64,000 bases of DNA from Humulus lupulus (lineage: Eukaryota > Streptophyta > Magnoliopsida > Rosales > Cannabaceae): assembly GCF_963169125.1 (NCBI RefSeq), contig NC_084794.1, positions 117,714,358-117,778,357 of the forward strand, read 5' to 3'. Shown here in pieces: positions 21,987-34,802 of this stretch. Within the stretch, counting starts at the first letter, position 1; each line of letters begins with the position of its first letter. Under the pieces are notes generated by a model. It made no database searches, was not told the origin of the DNA, and was given only the letters and a program-made list of their open reading frames with translations. A program made the translations under genes and the position numbers.

Positions 21987-22488
21987 TCTACTTTTACACA
22001 CACTACGAAATTATTAAAACAAATCCCATATGGCATATAATCAGAAAATCATTTTATTTATAATCTACCCGGAACCAGACCAACAAAACCCAGATAGTAC
22101 AGCATATATATATGTGGACATTTGGTATTATCAGAACCAATGCATGTCTACCACGTGGCATGCTGGCATTGGTGAGAAACCCAAGCTAAGTGATGTAACT
22201 TGCTTAATTTCACTACCTCCGGTTCCATGTACCCCACATATATACTTTTTACCTGATTATACATGCTCTCGTTCCTTATTAAACAAACTAAGCAATACTT
22301 AAATTTGAACTTATTTTGGTGACATAGCAGAACGTAAACATAAAAGTCCTAGAGTACTAGAAACAAGGATCCAAACCCACCAAATTACCAACACACTCCT
22401 CTCTCTCTCTCCACTCACTCACTCTCTCTCGATCGCTCTCTCTCTCTCTCTCTCTCTCGGTCTCTGCATGTAGACTTGTTATAAATCA
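21987..22488 (-). other. Downstream / 3' UTR region of the Hev b 5-like gene with CT microsatellite
   Basis: Contains a CT-rich simple repeat at about 22397-22460 (CTCTCTCT runs, interrupted by ACTCACTCA and GATCG), immediately after the stop codon, so the mRNA 3' UTR would carry a GA tract. A TTTAATAAGG on the minus strand near 22275-22285 is a possible polyadenylation signal. Confidence 0.6.
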
Positions 22489-23494
22489 TTACTCATCAGC
22501 TTTCTCAACTGGGGATTCAGTGACAGCTTTCTCCTCTGTCTTCTCTTCTTCCTCTTTGGGAGCTTCAGGGGCTTCTGGCTCTGCAGCAACAGTATCCTCT
22601 GTTGCGGCTTCGGTACTCTCCTTAGTCTCCTTCTCTGCTTCTGTCTCCTTTGGTGTTTCTTCTTCAGCTGTAGTCTTCTCCCCCTCGGCAGGGGTAGCAA
22701 TCTTCTCTTCCACTATTACTGCTTCCTCAGTCACAACCTCCTTGGGGGCCTTCTCTTCTACCTTAACAGGGGTTTCAGCTGTGCCTTCTTCTGCCACCGC
22801 CACAGCAGTCTCTGCCTCCTTTGGCTTCTCTTGCACATCTTCAGCCGGTGGCTCCGCGGCTTCGGTCTCCTTTGGCTCCTCTGCGGCGGCGGGTGGAGGT
22901 GTCTCGGTTGTCACTGGGGCCTCTTCTGTTACTGTTGTAGTAGCAGGAGCAGTAATCTCTTGTTGAACTACCTCAACTGATTCCTCAGTCTTCTCCTCTG
23001 GGAGAGCTGTCTTTGCTGATGCAATCTGTGACACGCAAAAATAACCAAATTAAAAAGTGAACTATAGTTATTCAGAAAACTTTTATATAATCATTTATAG
23101 CACCAAAAATTATATGGATACAGAATACAGTAGTAGTGTACTTGTCACAGTTCGATCGAAGTTGCGCTCTACATGCAACTCATGCATATATAATAATAAA
23201 TATAAATGACAATTTAAAGTATTTACCAAATATTATGTTCTATGTAATAACATCAATATTATGATCGCACTTTTATATAATATATATATATATATATTTA
23301 TATCAATTTCGTATGAGATGATGTTTCCAGCAAGGTGATGTAGTTACTTTCTGTTTGGATCGTAACTGAAGATACATATGATCGACTAATTTAAAGATTA
23401 AGGTAAGTATTTATATATATAAATATATCTATATATGTCTGTAAATATGATGTAAAAGAAGATAAGCTATAAGAATCACCTCAACTGCGGCCAT
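22489..23494 (-). CDS. Acidic Hev b 5-like protein, two exons
   Basis: Exon 1 codes only MAAVE (23494-23480), then GTGATT starts a 454-nt intron (23026-23479) ending GTGTCACAG, and exon 2 (23025-22489) continues IASAKTALPEEKTEES and ends ESPVEKADE plus TAA. About 183 residues, dominated by Glu, Ala, Pro, Thr, Val and Lys, with no Cys, no transmembrane segment and no signal peptide, so probably an intrinsically disordered soluble protein. The start with SAxTALP and the end SPVEKADE match the plant family of the rubber latex allergen Hev b 5 (which ends VEKTEE); the molecular function of this family is not known. The short first exon and phase-0 intron are seen directly. A TATA box lies about 140 bp upstream. 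No stops or frameshifts: this is the one gene in the window that looks functional. Confidence 0.85.
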
Positions 23495-23630
23495 GGATAC
23501 TGAATCAGAGAGTAAAAAAAATACTACAAAGAATAAACACAAAAGCGAAGCTTTTAGAGAGTAGAAGGAGAGTATAGGAGTACTAAGAAGCAATTGCTAA
23601 TTTGAGATGGGAAAAGGATCAATGAGAGTA

Positions 23631-23641
23631 GTATTTATATA
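23631..23641 (-). promoter_or_regulatory. TATA box of the Hev b 5-like gene
   Basis: Minus strand TATATAAATAC, about 140 bp upstream of the ATG, giving a 5' leader of roughly 100 bp. Confidence 0.65.
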
Positions 23642-23649
23642 TGAGAGAA

Positions 23650-26600
23650 TAGGGGCCTCAACTTGAAGAGAGAGATTTCACATATATAATAATGACAGGA
23701 TAAAATAAAATAAAATAAATAGTGGGAACTTTTGGAATCTTGAGATTTGACACCAAAATTTCATCTCACGGAATTAATGGATATAAGCATGCTTGGTAAT
23801 AGTGTTACATAAAGTCTTGGAATTGATGTTATATTAAACAAAGTTACAATCTATATTAGTATATTATAATTAGTAAAAATATGCCGTAAAAAAAAAAAAC
23901 TTGGCGCATCAAAATAATTTTGAATGTCCAATTTAAGAATGTTTAATCTGACTAGCGTAATTCTAATTTAATTTTAACACATATAGATCGAGTAACAATG
24001 CTAAGTTTCTTAACCATTATATATTTATCAGTTCCACATGTGAATGTGATTTGGTTTACTATTGGTTTTTTTTTCCAAAGACTATAAAGAGATAAAATTA
24101 AAAAAGTAATATTATGAAAGTATAGATGTTAGCTCAACATAAATTCCTTGGCCATTATTATTATTATTATGGAGAATCATCATTCGCTTTTTGGTTGTGT
24201 GTGTTGGTAAATTGGTGTGCTTTGTGCAGTCGGGCAAGTAGGGTTACCATGTGCGATGCTCCTCTCATGCAAATGTCCAGTAATTGAACCTTATCAGTCT
24301 TCCCACTCTCTAAAAACTCTAACCCTTTGCTTAAAACTCTCGTTCTTGTGCATCCGATTCCATCGATTTCTCCCATCTTTATCTCAAAACTCACTGCTAA
24401 TTACAATGACTACTATTTTGGGAATATAAATTCAAGTGGGCTTTTTTTATTGACATATATGGTATTTTTTCTGTAGCAACACATAAGGTCTTTTTAGTTC
24501 TTCTTTTCTATTAAGTTTTTTTTCATTGTTAAAATGATCACGCATTTGTTTCCTAGGGATATACGTCAGATAACGCCGTGTAACTATATATCAACCAAAT
24601 ACAACTATCCAATATATAATATATCTTTTAGACACACATCAATCTTGATATATTATTTTTTCGTTACTTGATTATTGATACGCCTACTGTTATTAAAAAA
24701 TATATAAAATTAACTTTTAAAATTTTAATTGAATCCATATGATCTACGATATGTGAATATCAAAGATAGTATTTAGCACTCCTTAAAATTATCAAATAAC
24801 TTTAACTATGGCTTAATATATTAAATTTTAACAAACTCTGGTTGTCCTGGGCCAGATTTATTTTTTATTTTATGTCGTGGTTCTGCTTCTATGAACCAAT
24901 GTTTCCCCAAATGAAATTAATTGATTGTATACCCCACAAGTAGATATTGATATAATTAATTTTGTTAGCTCGTACAGGTTATGCAAGGCTTGATTTGGAG
25001 GCATTTTAACATCACACAAGTCATCAAAGGTACAAAAAGCAAAGGTCGGTGTTTAGTGTGGGTCCCAGACCACCAATAGCTATAATTTACTTATTGGAAA
25101 CGAATAAAAACCGACGTGGCAAATTTAAGTATGGTCCACCGCCCCTTGTACATCTTTCTACTTACAAATCACCATTATTTTTTCCATCTAGTACCAGATC
25201 AAAAGCTAATGGACCCCACTCAATGAGTCGACCCATTTGTATTATCTCACACTGGGACCCACTTTCTCTTGTCTCATTGGCCCGAATGAAACCTGAATTC
25301 ATACATTCCATTATGCCTCTTTCATTGTCCACACCCGCCACTTCACTACTTTATAATATTATGTCAAATTAACATAACATCGAGGTGTAAAATTTTATTT
25401 AAAAACAAGATTAATTGAAACAGTTAGCATTAGAAAAAAAGTAAGATCACAGATTTTTGTTTTGATTAATTAAATGGTTTAATTATCGAAATATTTAAGT
25501 GCCCTTTTCTTATTTTTGTTGTCCTCACTTTTTTTCCTTTCAAAAGAGACATGAGTGCTAATCAATATCAACAAAGATCACTAATTTGAATAAAAGAGTT
25601 TTAATTATGAATTTATGAATGGTGGTTCGCCTAGCAACTAGTCTAAAAGTTTACTTCTCACTGTTTGTTACTCTTTTTTCTTTATTGACGGATAAAGGAA
25701 TAGAAGCTTAAATCTTAACTAATATTGAAAGTTTACATGTTATATTATCACAAATTATGTTGGTTTTTACATGTTTTCAATTTGAGCAGCCGCATTCTAA
25801 ATTTATTTGTCAGTTAACTGCAGGGACTTCCGTAATTTCATACTTTTCTCCCCTTCAATTTTATTTTTTTTCAACAATATCTTCATTCTTAATTAATAAA
25901 TAAAAAACAAATATTTCTATTCTTTTTATATATTTATATATATAATAAGTTGAACGTGTAATACACGTTTATTTAATTTTAAACTTGTAAATATTATCTA
26001 TAATTTTAATAAAAATTTATTAACTTTTTTTTAATATATATATAATAGAATGAATTATACTTCTATAATATATATAAATATTTATATCAATAATCTCTAT
26101 ATATATCACATCTAAACACAACGTTGCCATAAATATATATTTACATGACTACATGACATATATATAAAATACAATAATATTTAAAAAGAAATTATTAATA
26201 GAAATAAAATAAGAATAGAAAACTCATAGTAGACAGTAGTATGAATGCATCAACTATTTTTAATTTCTAATGTATCTTAGAATGTTCTTTGATGAATTTG
26301 ATGAGGAAAAAATCTTCAATCACTTAATAAAAAACAAACTATCACACAAATTTATAAGATAAAAAAAATAATATGTATGCTTTTATTATTTTTAAATAAA
26401 TATGATTTAATTATTTAAAACATCATAAAATATTTTTAAAATATCTTATTTTAATTAATTATTTTTTGTTTAAGTTTATGTTTTTTCTACTTTTTCAAAT
26501 TGGCAGTGACAACAAAAGATTATATATTATATGTTTAATTAAATTTTATTGAAGTTATAAAATATATGGTTTTATAATTTTTAAATAATTATCATTATAA

Positions 26601-28016
26601 AATATTTCAAAAATATCATATTTTAATTTGTTTAATTATTTATTTATTTAATTTTATTTAAGTTTAAGTCATATTTAATTAAATATAAAAATATTGTGTT
26701 AAATATAAGAATATTCCGTTAAAATTAACGAAAAAAAATAAAAAATCGATAAAACAAATTTTTTTCGTTATCTACACATATTTTCCCAGTGCAAATATGT
26801 ATTGGTTGGCTGCTATAAATAGAAAATGAGAACCAAAAGTTATTTTCTCAGTCAATAAATTAAAGTTTGAAGTTTGAAGAGCCTGCGATTAATGTAGTTT
26901 TGAAACGGAGAGTACTTAGAGTACAATAATTCGATATATGCAGTTGTTTGGCCAGCTAGGCTAACGTGCTTATTGGATCGACTTTCTTCTATAAATATAT
27001 ATATATATATATATTTATAGCTCCAAGATCTATAATGAGTGATAGTAATCAGTACTTTAGGATAATATTTGATACTTTGGAGCTGTAATTTACATTCGGG
27101 ATCACAATAGTTAGTAAAATAGGGTTGAGTAATAATTTAAACAGATAAAATTTATATTCAATATTTTCAAAATATATATATATATATACACATTCAATAT
27201 TCATACACATAATATAACATTTCTTTTAATTATTAGACACATATTTTTATGCTTTTATACAAATTAATTTTGAAGCATTAGAGTTTTGTTGTAGCCTATT
27301 AATCTACTTTACATTACGATAGATACGTGGCCAATTACTTAAGTTAAATGTCATTTATTTTAATAATAAAAAAGTAGTTACTAATGTTTTACAGACTAAT
27401 TGAATCATTTTTAAAAAAAAAAAAAGACTAGTTGAATTATTTTACTAACAAAGAGAAAGACTAAAGAATGAAATGTATAAAGCAGATCCCAATAAATATA
27501 TTTATAAATAAACTTGGAACGAGAGGCATGGTTGAACGACAGTTCTGCGTGCCGTTTCAATCAGAGATGGCTCTTTTTGGGTAAAAAAGGGATTTCGAGG
27601 TTTGGCAAAGGTAATTCTCAGGTTTAAGTTTGGAGGACGGTGGAATGGGTCCACCTATGGACGGACCTTTACAGCATTTTCCACCAATGGAAAACTGCCA
27701 CGTAGAAAGACCCACCGCCCAAGTACGTCACGTGCGTCTTTGTCCGATGTGATTGGGTGTTTTGGATTCAGCAAGAGGTAGCGGGCCCACTTCTAAACGA
27801 ATTATGATTTGACACGACAGGTTGGAAGAATTGCCAACTGATATCTCTTGCTTTCGGATGTTCATTGGCTCTGGTCAACGCCATGGATGATTGTGGTTTA
27901 GGGAAGGTCACTTTTGAGTTGGATTACTCTTTAGAATTAGCCAATGCTCAATCTCCAAAGTGTAGTGGCTGAATTTAATTCTCAATCTCTCATTGTAAAT
28001 TTGGATGGGATGGCAG
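23650..28016. other. AT-rich intergenic region
   Basis: No gene is supported. It holds AT microsatellites (about 23278-23298, 26996-27014, 27168-27188). Two less AT-rich islands stand out: 25020-25370, with CCAAT and ACGTGGC (25114), and 27530-28000, with CACGTAG, ACGTCACGTGCGTC (27725-27738) and CCAAT-like words. These look like promoter-type DNA, the first perhaps distal to the Hev b 5-like gene; the second is cut off by the copia LTR at 28017. No transcript can be assigned. Confidence 0.5.
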
Positions 28017-28660
28017 TGTAGGAAAACCATTTCGTATATAATAAATATAATATTTATACGTACTAAATTAAAGATATATAAATATTATAATTATAAATAA
28101 TATAATATAAATAATTTAAAATATATATAATAATATTATAATTATAAATAATAATATATAAATAACTATAATATAAATGACAATATTATAATTATAAATA
28201 ATATAATATAAATAATTATAATACAAATAGTAATTATAATTAATTTACACAATAATTATAAAGAACAAAATAAAAGCCGAGGCCTGTGCAACACACAGTT
28301 TCCTTAAAACAGATTCGCCGCCTCTATGAGGTTTCGACGTCTATCTCCCAGAATACAACAGTGAACGACAAGTAACTCAATTACTTCGCCGAACCAAATA
28401 TGCTCAAACTCTATCACACTAATGAAAAATCTAAGAACTCTAAAGAGTAAAAGAGAAAAACAATATTAAAAATATATATCTTTAATCTTTAAAGGAGAAG
28501 ACAAAATATATATATATATATATATATGAATATAAGTTTTTGGTGTAAAAGAAACTAAGACCACTAAGGTCTAAATATAGAAATTTCCTAAGGCACAATT
28601 TTATTCCCAAGCAATGTGGGACAACAATCCAATTTGCTTTTTCATTCAAAATATCCAACA
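28017..28660 (-). repeat. 3' LTR of the gag-less copia
   Basis: Minus-strand start TGTTGGATATTTTGAATG, end GGTTTTCCTACA. It carries three AT-only tandem units of 50-51 bp starting at 28081, 28132 and 28182 (AATATTATAATTATAAATAA). Compared with the other LTR it has an extra ~45 bp around 28370-28420. Confidence 0.9.
28081..28231. repeat. 50-bp AT tandem units inside the LTR
   Basis: Three units of AATATTATAATTATAAATAA... with a 50-51 bp period; the same three units recur in the other LTR from 32750. They lie in the U5-side part of the LTR. Confidence 0.85.
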
Positions 28661-29252
28661 ATCCCCCACATGAATGAAAAAGCTGACTCAAGAAAAACCA
28701 ACAAAAGAAATAGACCTAGGTGATAGAGTTCAACGGTAGAAACCTGCATAGGATAGGTAGGTGTTACCCTTTGAACCTTCCCTTGTGTAAGTATATTTTC
28801 TTTACTGGCTGATCAGTAGACGCGATGTCTTTGAACTGTTCTGCCGTTCGTGTAAACGATGATATACCACACACAGGAATCTTCCTGACATATATTGGTT
28901 CTCAAGATTATGTTCGTTTTGGCCCTGAACATTTTCCTGGTTCTGCAAGAGATATTCTAGGAATTGAGCCCTTATTCAATCCCTATAGAAGCGGCCCATC
29001 TTCTCTCTCACATAGGTGATTTTCTTAATTAAGAGTAACCCGTATTACTCTGCTCGACATTTCAACGCATAAGAAATCATTAAAAGCATAGCTTAACCTT
29101 TTCCTTACGGTTTATCACTGTTTCATCATAGGAATGGACAATGAGGATAATCCCCACAGTGATCCAACATAGTCTTTACAGTTTTAGTTGTCCCTTTGAA
29201 CCTAGATCTTGGGATCTCTAGTCAACTAGGTGGGGTGTCTACTGTATTGACT

Positions 29253-32200
29253 TTATTCATTCATGGGCTTTAGACCCATTCCTCTCGATGATTTTTCAAC
29301 CAACTCTCTATTTAACCCTTTGGTTAGCGGATCCGCAATATTATCCTTTGACTTCACATAGTCAATAGAGATAAATCCAGTTGAGAGTAGTTGTCTAATG
29401 GTATTGTGTCTACAACGTATATGTCTAGACTTACCATTATACATATTATTATGTGCCCTACCAATTGCAGATTGACTATCGCAATGTATGCCAATAGCTG
29501 GCACTGGTTTAGGCCATTTTGGAATATCTTCTAAAAATTGACGAAGCCATTCAGTTTCTTCGCCACACTTGTCTAAGGCAATAAACTCAGATTCCATCGT
29601 GGATCTAGCATTTACCATTTGTTTAGAAGATTTCCATAATACAGCTGCACCACCGAGTGTAAACACATATCCACTCGTAGACTTTGAGTCTTTCATATCA
29701 GATATCCAATTAGCATCACAATACCCTTCAAGTACTGCTGGATATTTAGTATAGTGCAGCCCATAGCTACGAGTAAATCGTAAGTACCTAAGTACTCTTG
29801 TTATTCCTTTCCAGTGGTCAGACCCTGGATTACTCGTGTATCTACTCAGTTTACTAACTACGTGGGCTATATCAGGTCTTGTACAACTCATTAAGTACAT
29901 TAGACTTCCAATAATTCTAGAGTACTCTACCTGAGAGACACTCTCCCCTTTGTTCTTGAACAAATGTAGACTCGAATCTATAGGGGTTCTGGATACACTA
30001 GAATCTTCTTTGTTGAATTTCTCAAGAATTTTGTCCACATAATGTGACTGACTTAGAATGATCTTATCAGATGTCCTTGAGATTTGAATCCCCAAAATGA
30101 CATCTGCAAGACCCATATCTTTCATGTCAAATTTCGAGTTCAACATACTCTTGATAGATTTGATCATCTTATCACTGCTTCCAACAATGAGCATGTCATC
30201 TATGTAAAGACACAAAATGACATAGTCATTATCTATTTCTTTAACATAAATACATTTATCGCATTCATTGATTTTGAAGCCATTTGCCAACATAGTTTGG
30301 TCAAATTTCTCATGCCATTGTTTTGGTGCTTGCTTTAAACCATATAAAGATTTCACCAATTTACATACTTTTCTTTCTTGACCTGGGGAGGAAAACCCAT
30401 CGGGTTGTTCCATATAAATTTCTTCATTTAAATCCCCATTTAGAAAAGCAGTTTTCACATCCATTTGATGTACTTCAAGATTGCGTAACGCAGCAATAAC
30501 AAGTATCATCCTAATGGAATTTATTCTCGTCACAGGAGAATAAGTGTCAAAGTAATCAAGGCCTTCACGCTGCTTATAACCTTTAATTACAAGTCGTGCC
30601 TTGTACTTATCAATTGAACTATCAGATTTCATTTTCCTTTTTGAAAATCCATTTGGCCCCTAAAGGCTTACATCCTGGAGGAAGATGTACTAACTCCCAG
30701 GTGTGATTTTGAAGTATGGATTCAATCTCACTACTAATAGCATCTTTCCATAAAGAGCCTTCAGTGGAGTTCACAGCTTCATCAAAGCTTTGAGGTTCAC
30801 CTTCTAGCAAATAGGTCAGAAAATCTGGACCAAAAGATTTTTCTGTTCTAATTCTTTTGCTACGTCTAGGTTCATCCTCACATTCTTGACTTTGACCCTG
30901 ACTATTTTCAGCAATAGTCTCATGTGTTCGTTTCAACGAACTTGAATCCTTTTTTATCTAAGAGGAAATACGTGTTCAAAGAACGACACATTTCTGGATT
31001 CCATTATCGTGTTTTTGTGTATGTCAGATATTTTAGACTCATACACCAAAAACCGATACGCACTACTATTATGTGCATAACCAATGAAAATGCAATCAAT
31101 AGTTTTTGGACCTATTTTTACCATTTTTGGTAAAGGTACAGCCACTTTGGCAAGACACCCCCACACTCTTAAGTATTTGAAGGAAGGTTTCGTTCCTTTC
31201 CATAACTCGTAAGGGGTCTTATCTTCTTTCTTTTTGGGTATCTTATTTAAAAGATAATTAGCTGATAAGATAGCTTCTCCCCACATGTTCTGAGGCAATC
31301 CAGAACTAATCAACATCGCATTCATCATCTCTTTCAACGTACAATTTTTCCGTTCAGCAACACCATTTTGCTGAGGTGAATAAGGTGCAGTGGTTTCATG
31401 GATGATTCTATTTTTTGCACAAAATTCACGAAATGGTGATTCATACTCACCACCTCGATCACTTCTCAACATCTTAATCTTTTTTTTAAGTTGATTCTCA
31501 ACTTCGGTCTTATAGAGAACAAATTTCTCTATAGCCTCGTCTTTGCTTTTTAGCAAATACACATAGCAGTATTTCGTGCTATCATCGACAAAAGTAATAA
31601 AATACTTATTGCCTCCCCTTGTTTGAACAAATTTTAAATCACATACATCGCTATGGATTAAATTTAGGGGTTCATTATTCCTTTCAATCGTTTTGAAGGA
31701 AGACCTTGTTAGTTTTGCCTCAACACAGGTTTCACATTTATGATTTGAATCAATGTGGAATTTTGGTATGTGATTCAAGTTAATTAATCTCCGTAGAGTA
31801 TCATAATTAACATGTCCTAGTCTACCATGCCAAACATTGGAAGACTTAAGCAAGTAAGTAGAAGAGTTATTAACTTTATTGATAATTGGTTTAACAACCA
31901 TTACACTGAGTTTAAACAACCCATCAGTTACATAACCCCTTCCCACATACATTCCACTTTTGGGCAGAATAACCTGACTCAAATACAATTCGGAATCCGT
32001 GTTTGTTCAACAGTGAACCAGACACTAGGTTTTTCCGGATCTCTGGTACGTACAGTACGTTGTTCAGAGTCAGCTCCTTTCCAGAAGTCATTTTTAGGAT
32101 CACACTTCCTTGACCCGCAATTTTAGATATGGCAGAATTTCCCATGAAAATCTTCTCGCCATTATCTACCTGTTCAAAAGTTTTGAACAGACTCTTGTCT

Positions 32201-32280
32201 AAGCATACATTCCGAGTGGCACTAGTATCAATCCACCACTCCACTGGGTTGGAATTGACTAGGTTTATCTCAGACACCAT
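29253..32280 (-). pseudogene. Copia pol: protease, integrase, RT, RNase H
   Basis: Minus strand. Protease [12 protein letters not shown] (32240 region; DTSA in place of DTGA/DSGA). GAG-pre-integrase HGRLGHVNYDTL ... CETCVEAK. Integrase HSDVCDLK, FVDDSTKYCYVYL, catalytic Glu in [68 protein letters not shown], catalytic [12 protein letters not shown]. RNase [41 protein letters not shown]. The RT-RNase H part (29253-30632) is one uninterrupted frame. Frameshifts at about 31965 (PR/IN), 30955 (IN/RT linker) and 30640 (A-run) break the polyprotein. Tork-like assignment is from overall motif similarity. Confidence 0.9.
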
Positions 32281-32663
32281 GGCTGATAGATTTATTAGAT
32301 CAAACTTAAAGAAAATTCTTAGGTTAGCCTGAAAGGGTAAAAAACCTAACCATTCGTGGTCTAGCCTCTCGTAGAATATTTCTATTAAGTATTTTATCCA
32401 GCCTCAAATATCTCTACTAGATAATTTCCAAAGAACACTAGAAGAATGGTCTAGCCCCTGCCTCAGCAGTCTAGTTTCTTTGAAAATATTCAGTTCCCAG
32501 AACTTCTCTAGTGAGATTTAAGTTCAAACGAACTTTTCGCAATAACAATATCTTTCAATATATAGATATAGAAATATCACTGATAGATTTATTAAACATT
32601 ATAATAATATAAAATATATCTAATATTCAAATATTATATTTAAACAATAATCAGTTTTAAGAT
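32281..32663 (-). other. Leader of the gag-less copia
   Basis: No gag motif and no tRNA-Met primer site are found between the 5' LTR and the protease. Following the LTR on the minus strand is ATCTTAAAACTGATTATTG, unlike the expected TGGTATCAGAGC. Confidence 0.75.
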
Positions 32664-33282
32664 TGTAGGAAAACCATAGCGTATATAATACTTGAATAAA
32701 CGCAATATGATAAATACAATATTTATATCTACTAAATTAAAGATACATAAATATTATAATTATAAATAATACAATATAAATAACTTATAATATATATAAC
32801 AATATTATAATTATAAATAACAATATATAAATAACTATAATATAAATGACAATATTATAATTATAAATAACATAATATAAATAATTATAATACAAATAGT
32901 AATTATAATTAATTTACACAATAATTATAAAGAACAAAATAAAAGCCGAGGCCTGTGTAACACACAGTTTCCTTAAAATAGATTCGCCGCCTCTACGAGG
33001 TTTCGATGTCTATCTCCCAGGATACAACGGTGAACGACAAGTAAACGGTGAAAAATCTAAGAACTCTAAAGAGTAAAAGAGAAAAACAATATTAAATATA
33101 TATATATATATATATCTTTAATCTTCAAATGAAGACAAAATATATATATGAATATAAGTTTTTGGTGTAAAAAAAACTAAGACCACTAAGGTCTATGTAT
33201 AGAATTTTCCTAAGACACAATTTTATTCCCAAGCAATGTGGGACAACAATCCAATTTGTTTTTTCATTCAAAATATCCAACA
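32664..33282 (-). repeat. 5' LTR of the gag-less copia
   Basis: Minus-strand start TGTTGGATATTTTGAATG, end TTTTCCTACA, 619 bp. It matches 28017-28660 apart from indels (extra ~25 bp near 32690-32712, missing ~45 bp near 33046). Contains the same three AT tandem units. Confidence 0.9.
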
Positions 33283-34014
33283 GATAGCACATGTGAGATT
33301 AAAATTGAACAAAACTATACAGTGATCACATCGTTCATGTGAAAAGATTTTGAAATAAAAGTGATTCATTCTCACTCCTTTATCACAATTGTAAGATCCA
33401 AAAATTTTGGTTTATAGTGTTTTTTTTTATTCATTATTTTTTAAAAGAATATGTAAAATGTATGGTTTCATTAATGACCTAAGAAATAAAGAACGATGAG
33501 CTATAGATATTTAACATGTGTGCTTTAGTAGAGGTGGTACTTGCCAGAAACTTGATATAGCTTTCGATAAAATCGAGCCTCATTTTTAAAGAAGATGAAG
33601 CATCAAAAAAAAGAAAAAATAACTATTTAATTTAATGATGCCATGGATACTAGAATAAATATTTCATTTCCTTCTTATGTATTGTTGTTAATTCTCTAAA
33701 TTCTTAGTTGCTCTTCTTTTATTCATTAAGTTATAACTAAACAATTTGGCTTACCAATCAAGAGGCATGATTTTTATTATAAATAGTTGCTTAGTAATCT
33801 CATCTAGTTAAGTGATGTAACCAGAGGAAAGAAAGTCTTGTCAGTTTCGTGGGATCTTAATACTGTTTTGAAATTTAAAAAAAAAATATTGTTTTGAAAA
33901 GATTAACAAATGATGTACTTGGGTTTGAGGGATTACATTTTTCTTATAAGTAAAGCTTGTGTTGAAATGGATTTCCAAGATTCACCGCAAAAACCGTGAC
34001 ATGGTAAGTCCAGT
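33283..34014. other. Flank of a large-LTR element
   Basis: No gene seen. The right part (about 33890-34014) appears to continue, on the minus strand, the end of the large LTR that starts at 38250; GTATTAAGATCC near 33858-33869 on the minus strand could be a decayed primer site. The rest is unassigned. Confidence 0.35.
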
Positions 34015-34802
34015 TGTTATACCCATTTTTTGAGCATGTGACGTGTCAAAAAATAGCAATGATTATGATCTCAGACTTGATCGCTATTTCATTTATTAGA
34101 AAAATTATCAAAACGTATAGTATTCTTATTCTTACAAAGCAAGAAACCAAACACACTCATAGAAAAAGTTTGGTCACCTAGTTCCATTCTTCTACTCCTG
34201 TTCGTTTAAGAAGGTCATCACGTGCTAACAGAAGAAGTCTGATCGCTTAAAAGCATTATTCTATGCTATGTTCGTTTGACATAACTTATAGTATGCTAGC
34301 AGGAGGTTACCTACTTATGTGTATATATTCCTGATCGTTCGTGACAAGCTACCAACACTAACAGGATTGAAAGTGAATTATTACAAAGTCGCCATTATAT
34401 CGAAATACAACTGTATTTATGTAATTATAGTATTGTATATGTGCCAAACCCAATAGATTAGATCCACAACTCAAATGTAATTCTAAACTCTTCACTATAT
34501 ATAAGAGGAGATGAGATCCAAATAGGGAGAGGGGGCAACTCATAATGCTGAAACCTCATTCTTGTACCAATGGGTCCTTATGTAATATCAAAGTGAAGGA
34601 GGACTATAGAAGAACCGGCAACGTAAGTTCGCCAGAAATTATGTTTCTTCAAGCTTAAACATCAATAAAAGTGACTAAGTAGACGTAGGTCATCTTTTTT
34701 AGGTTGTACCACTATAATATATTGTGTTATTTATTTTCTCATATCTTTATTCTTGAATCAATGCTCTAATATTATCAAGTTGATGAAAAAATCGAGTCAA
34801 CA
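34015..34802 (+). repeat. Solo LTR of a Tat-lineage element
   Basis: 788 bp from TGTTATACCC to CGAGTCAACA. The start and the GATGAAAAAATCGAGTCAACA-type end resemble the LTR at 5216-6008, and a TATA-like ACTATATATAAGAGG is at about 34493-34507. Flanks are CCAGT (34010-34014) and CTAGC (34803-34807), matching at three of five bases, so the TSD is decayed or not real. It sits inside a larger LTR read on the minus strand. Confidence 0.75.

Larger units (their letters stand above)
28017..33282 (-). mobile_element. Ty1/copia element (Tork-like) lacking gag
   Basis: Minus strand: 5' LTR 32664-33282, short leader, protease-integrase-RT-RNase H 32280-29253, purine tract GTGGGGGAT (28661-28669), 3' LTR 28017-28660. 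Only about 380 bp separate the 5' LTR from the protease, so gag is absent, and the usual TGGTATCAGAG primer site after the LTR is absent too. Flanks are GGCAG (28012-28016) and GATAG (33283-33287), possibly one decayed TSD. The polymerase is otherwise well kept, so the element is either a recent internally deleted copy or one that relies on other copies for Gag. Confidence 0.88.

Noticed and set aside
22520..22966. 148-codon Ser/Ala-rich frame on the + strand
   Set aside because: It is the exact antisense shadow of the Glu/Ala-rich Hev b 5-like exon, whose codon bias keeps the opposite strand open.
25049..25372. 107-codon + strand ORF
   Set aside because: Low-complexity composition, no recognised domain; the DNA looks like promoter or intergenic sequence.
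27882..27971. 29-codon ORF (MDDCGLGKVTFELDYS)
   Set aside because: Short, no homology recognised, no splice or promoter context that singles it out.
34015..34802. A full Tat element
   Set aside because: Only one LTR is present and no polypurine tract, primer site or coding sequence adjoins it.
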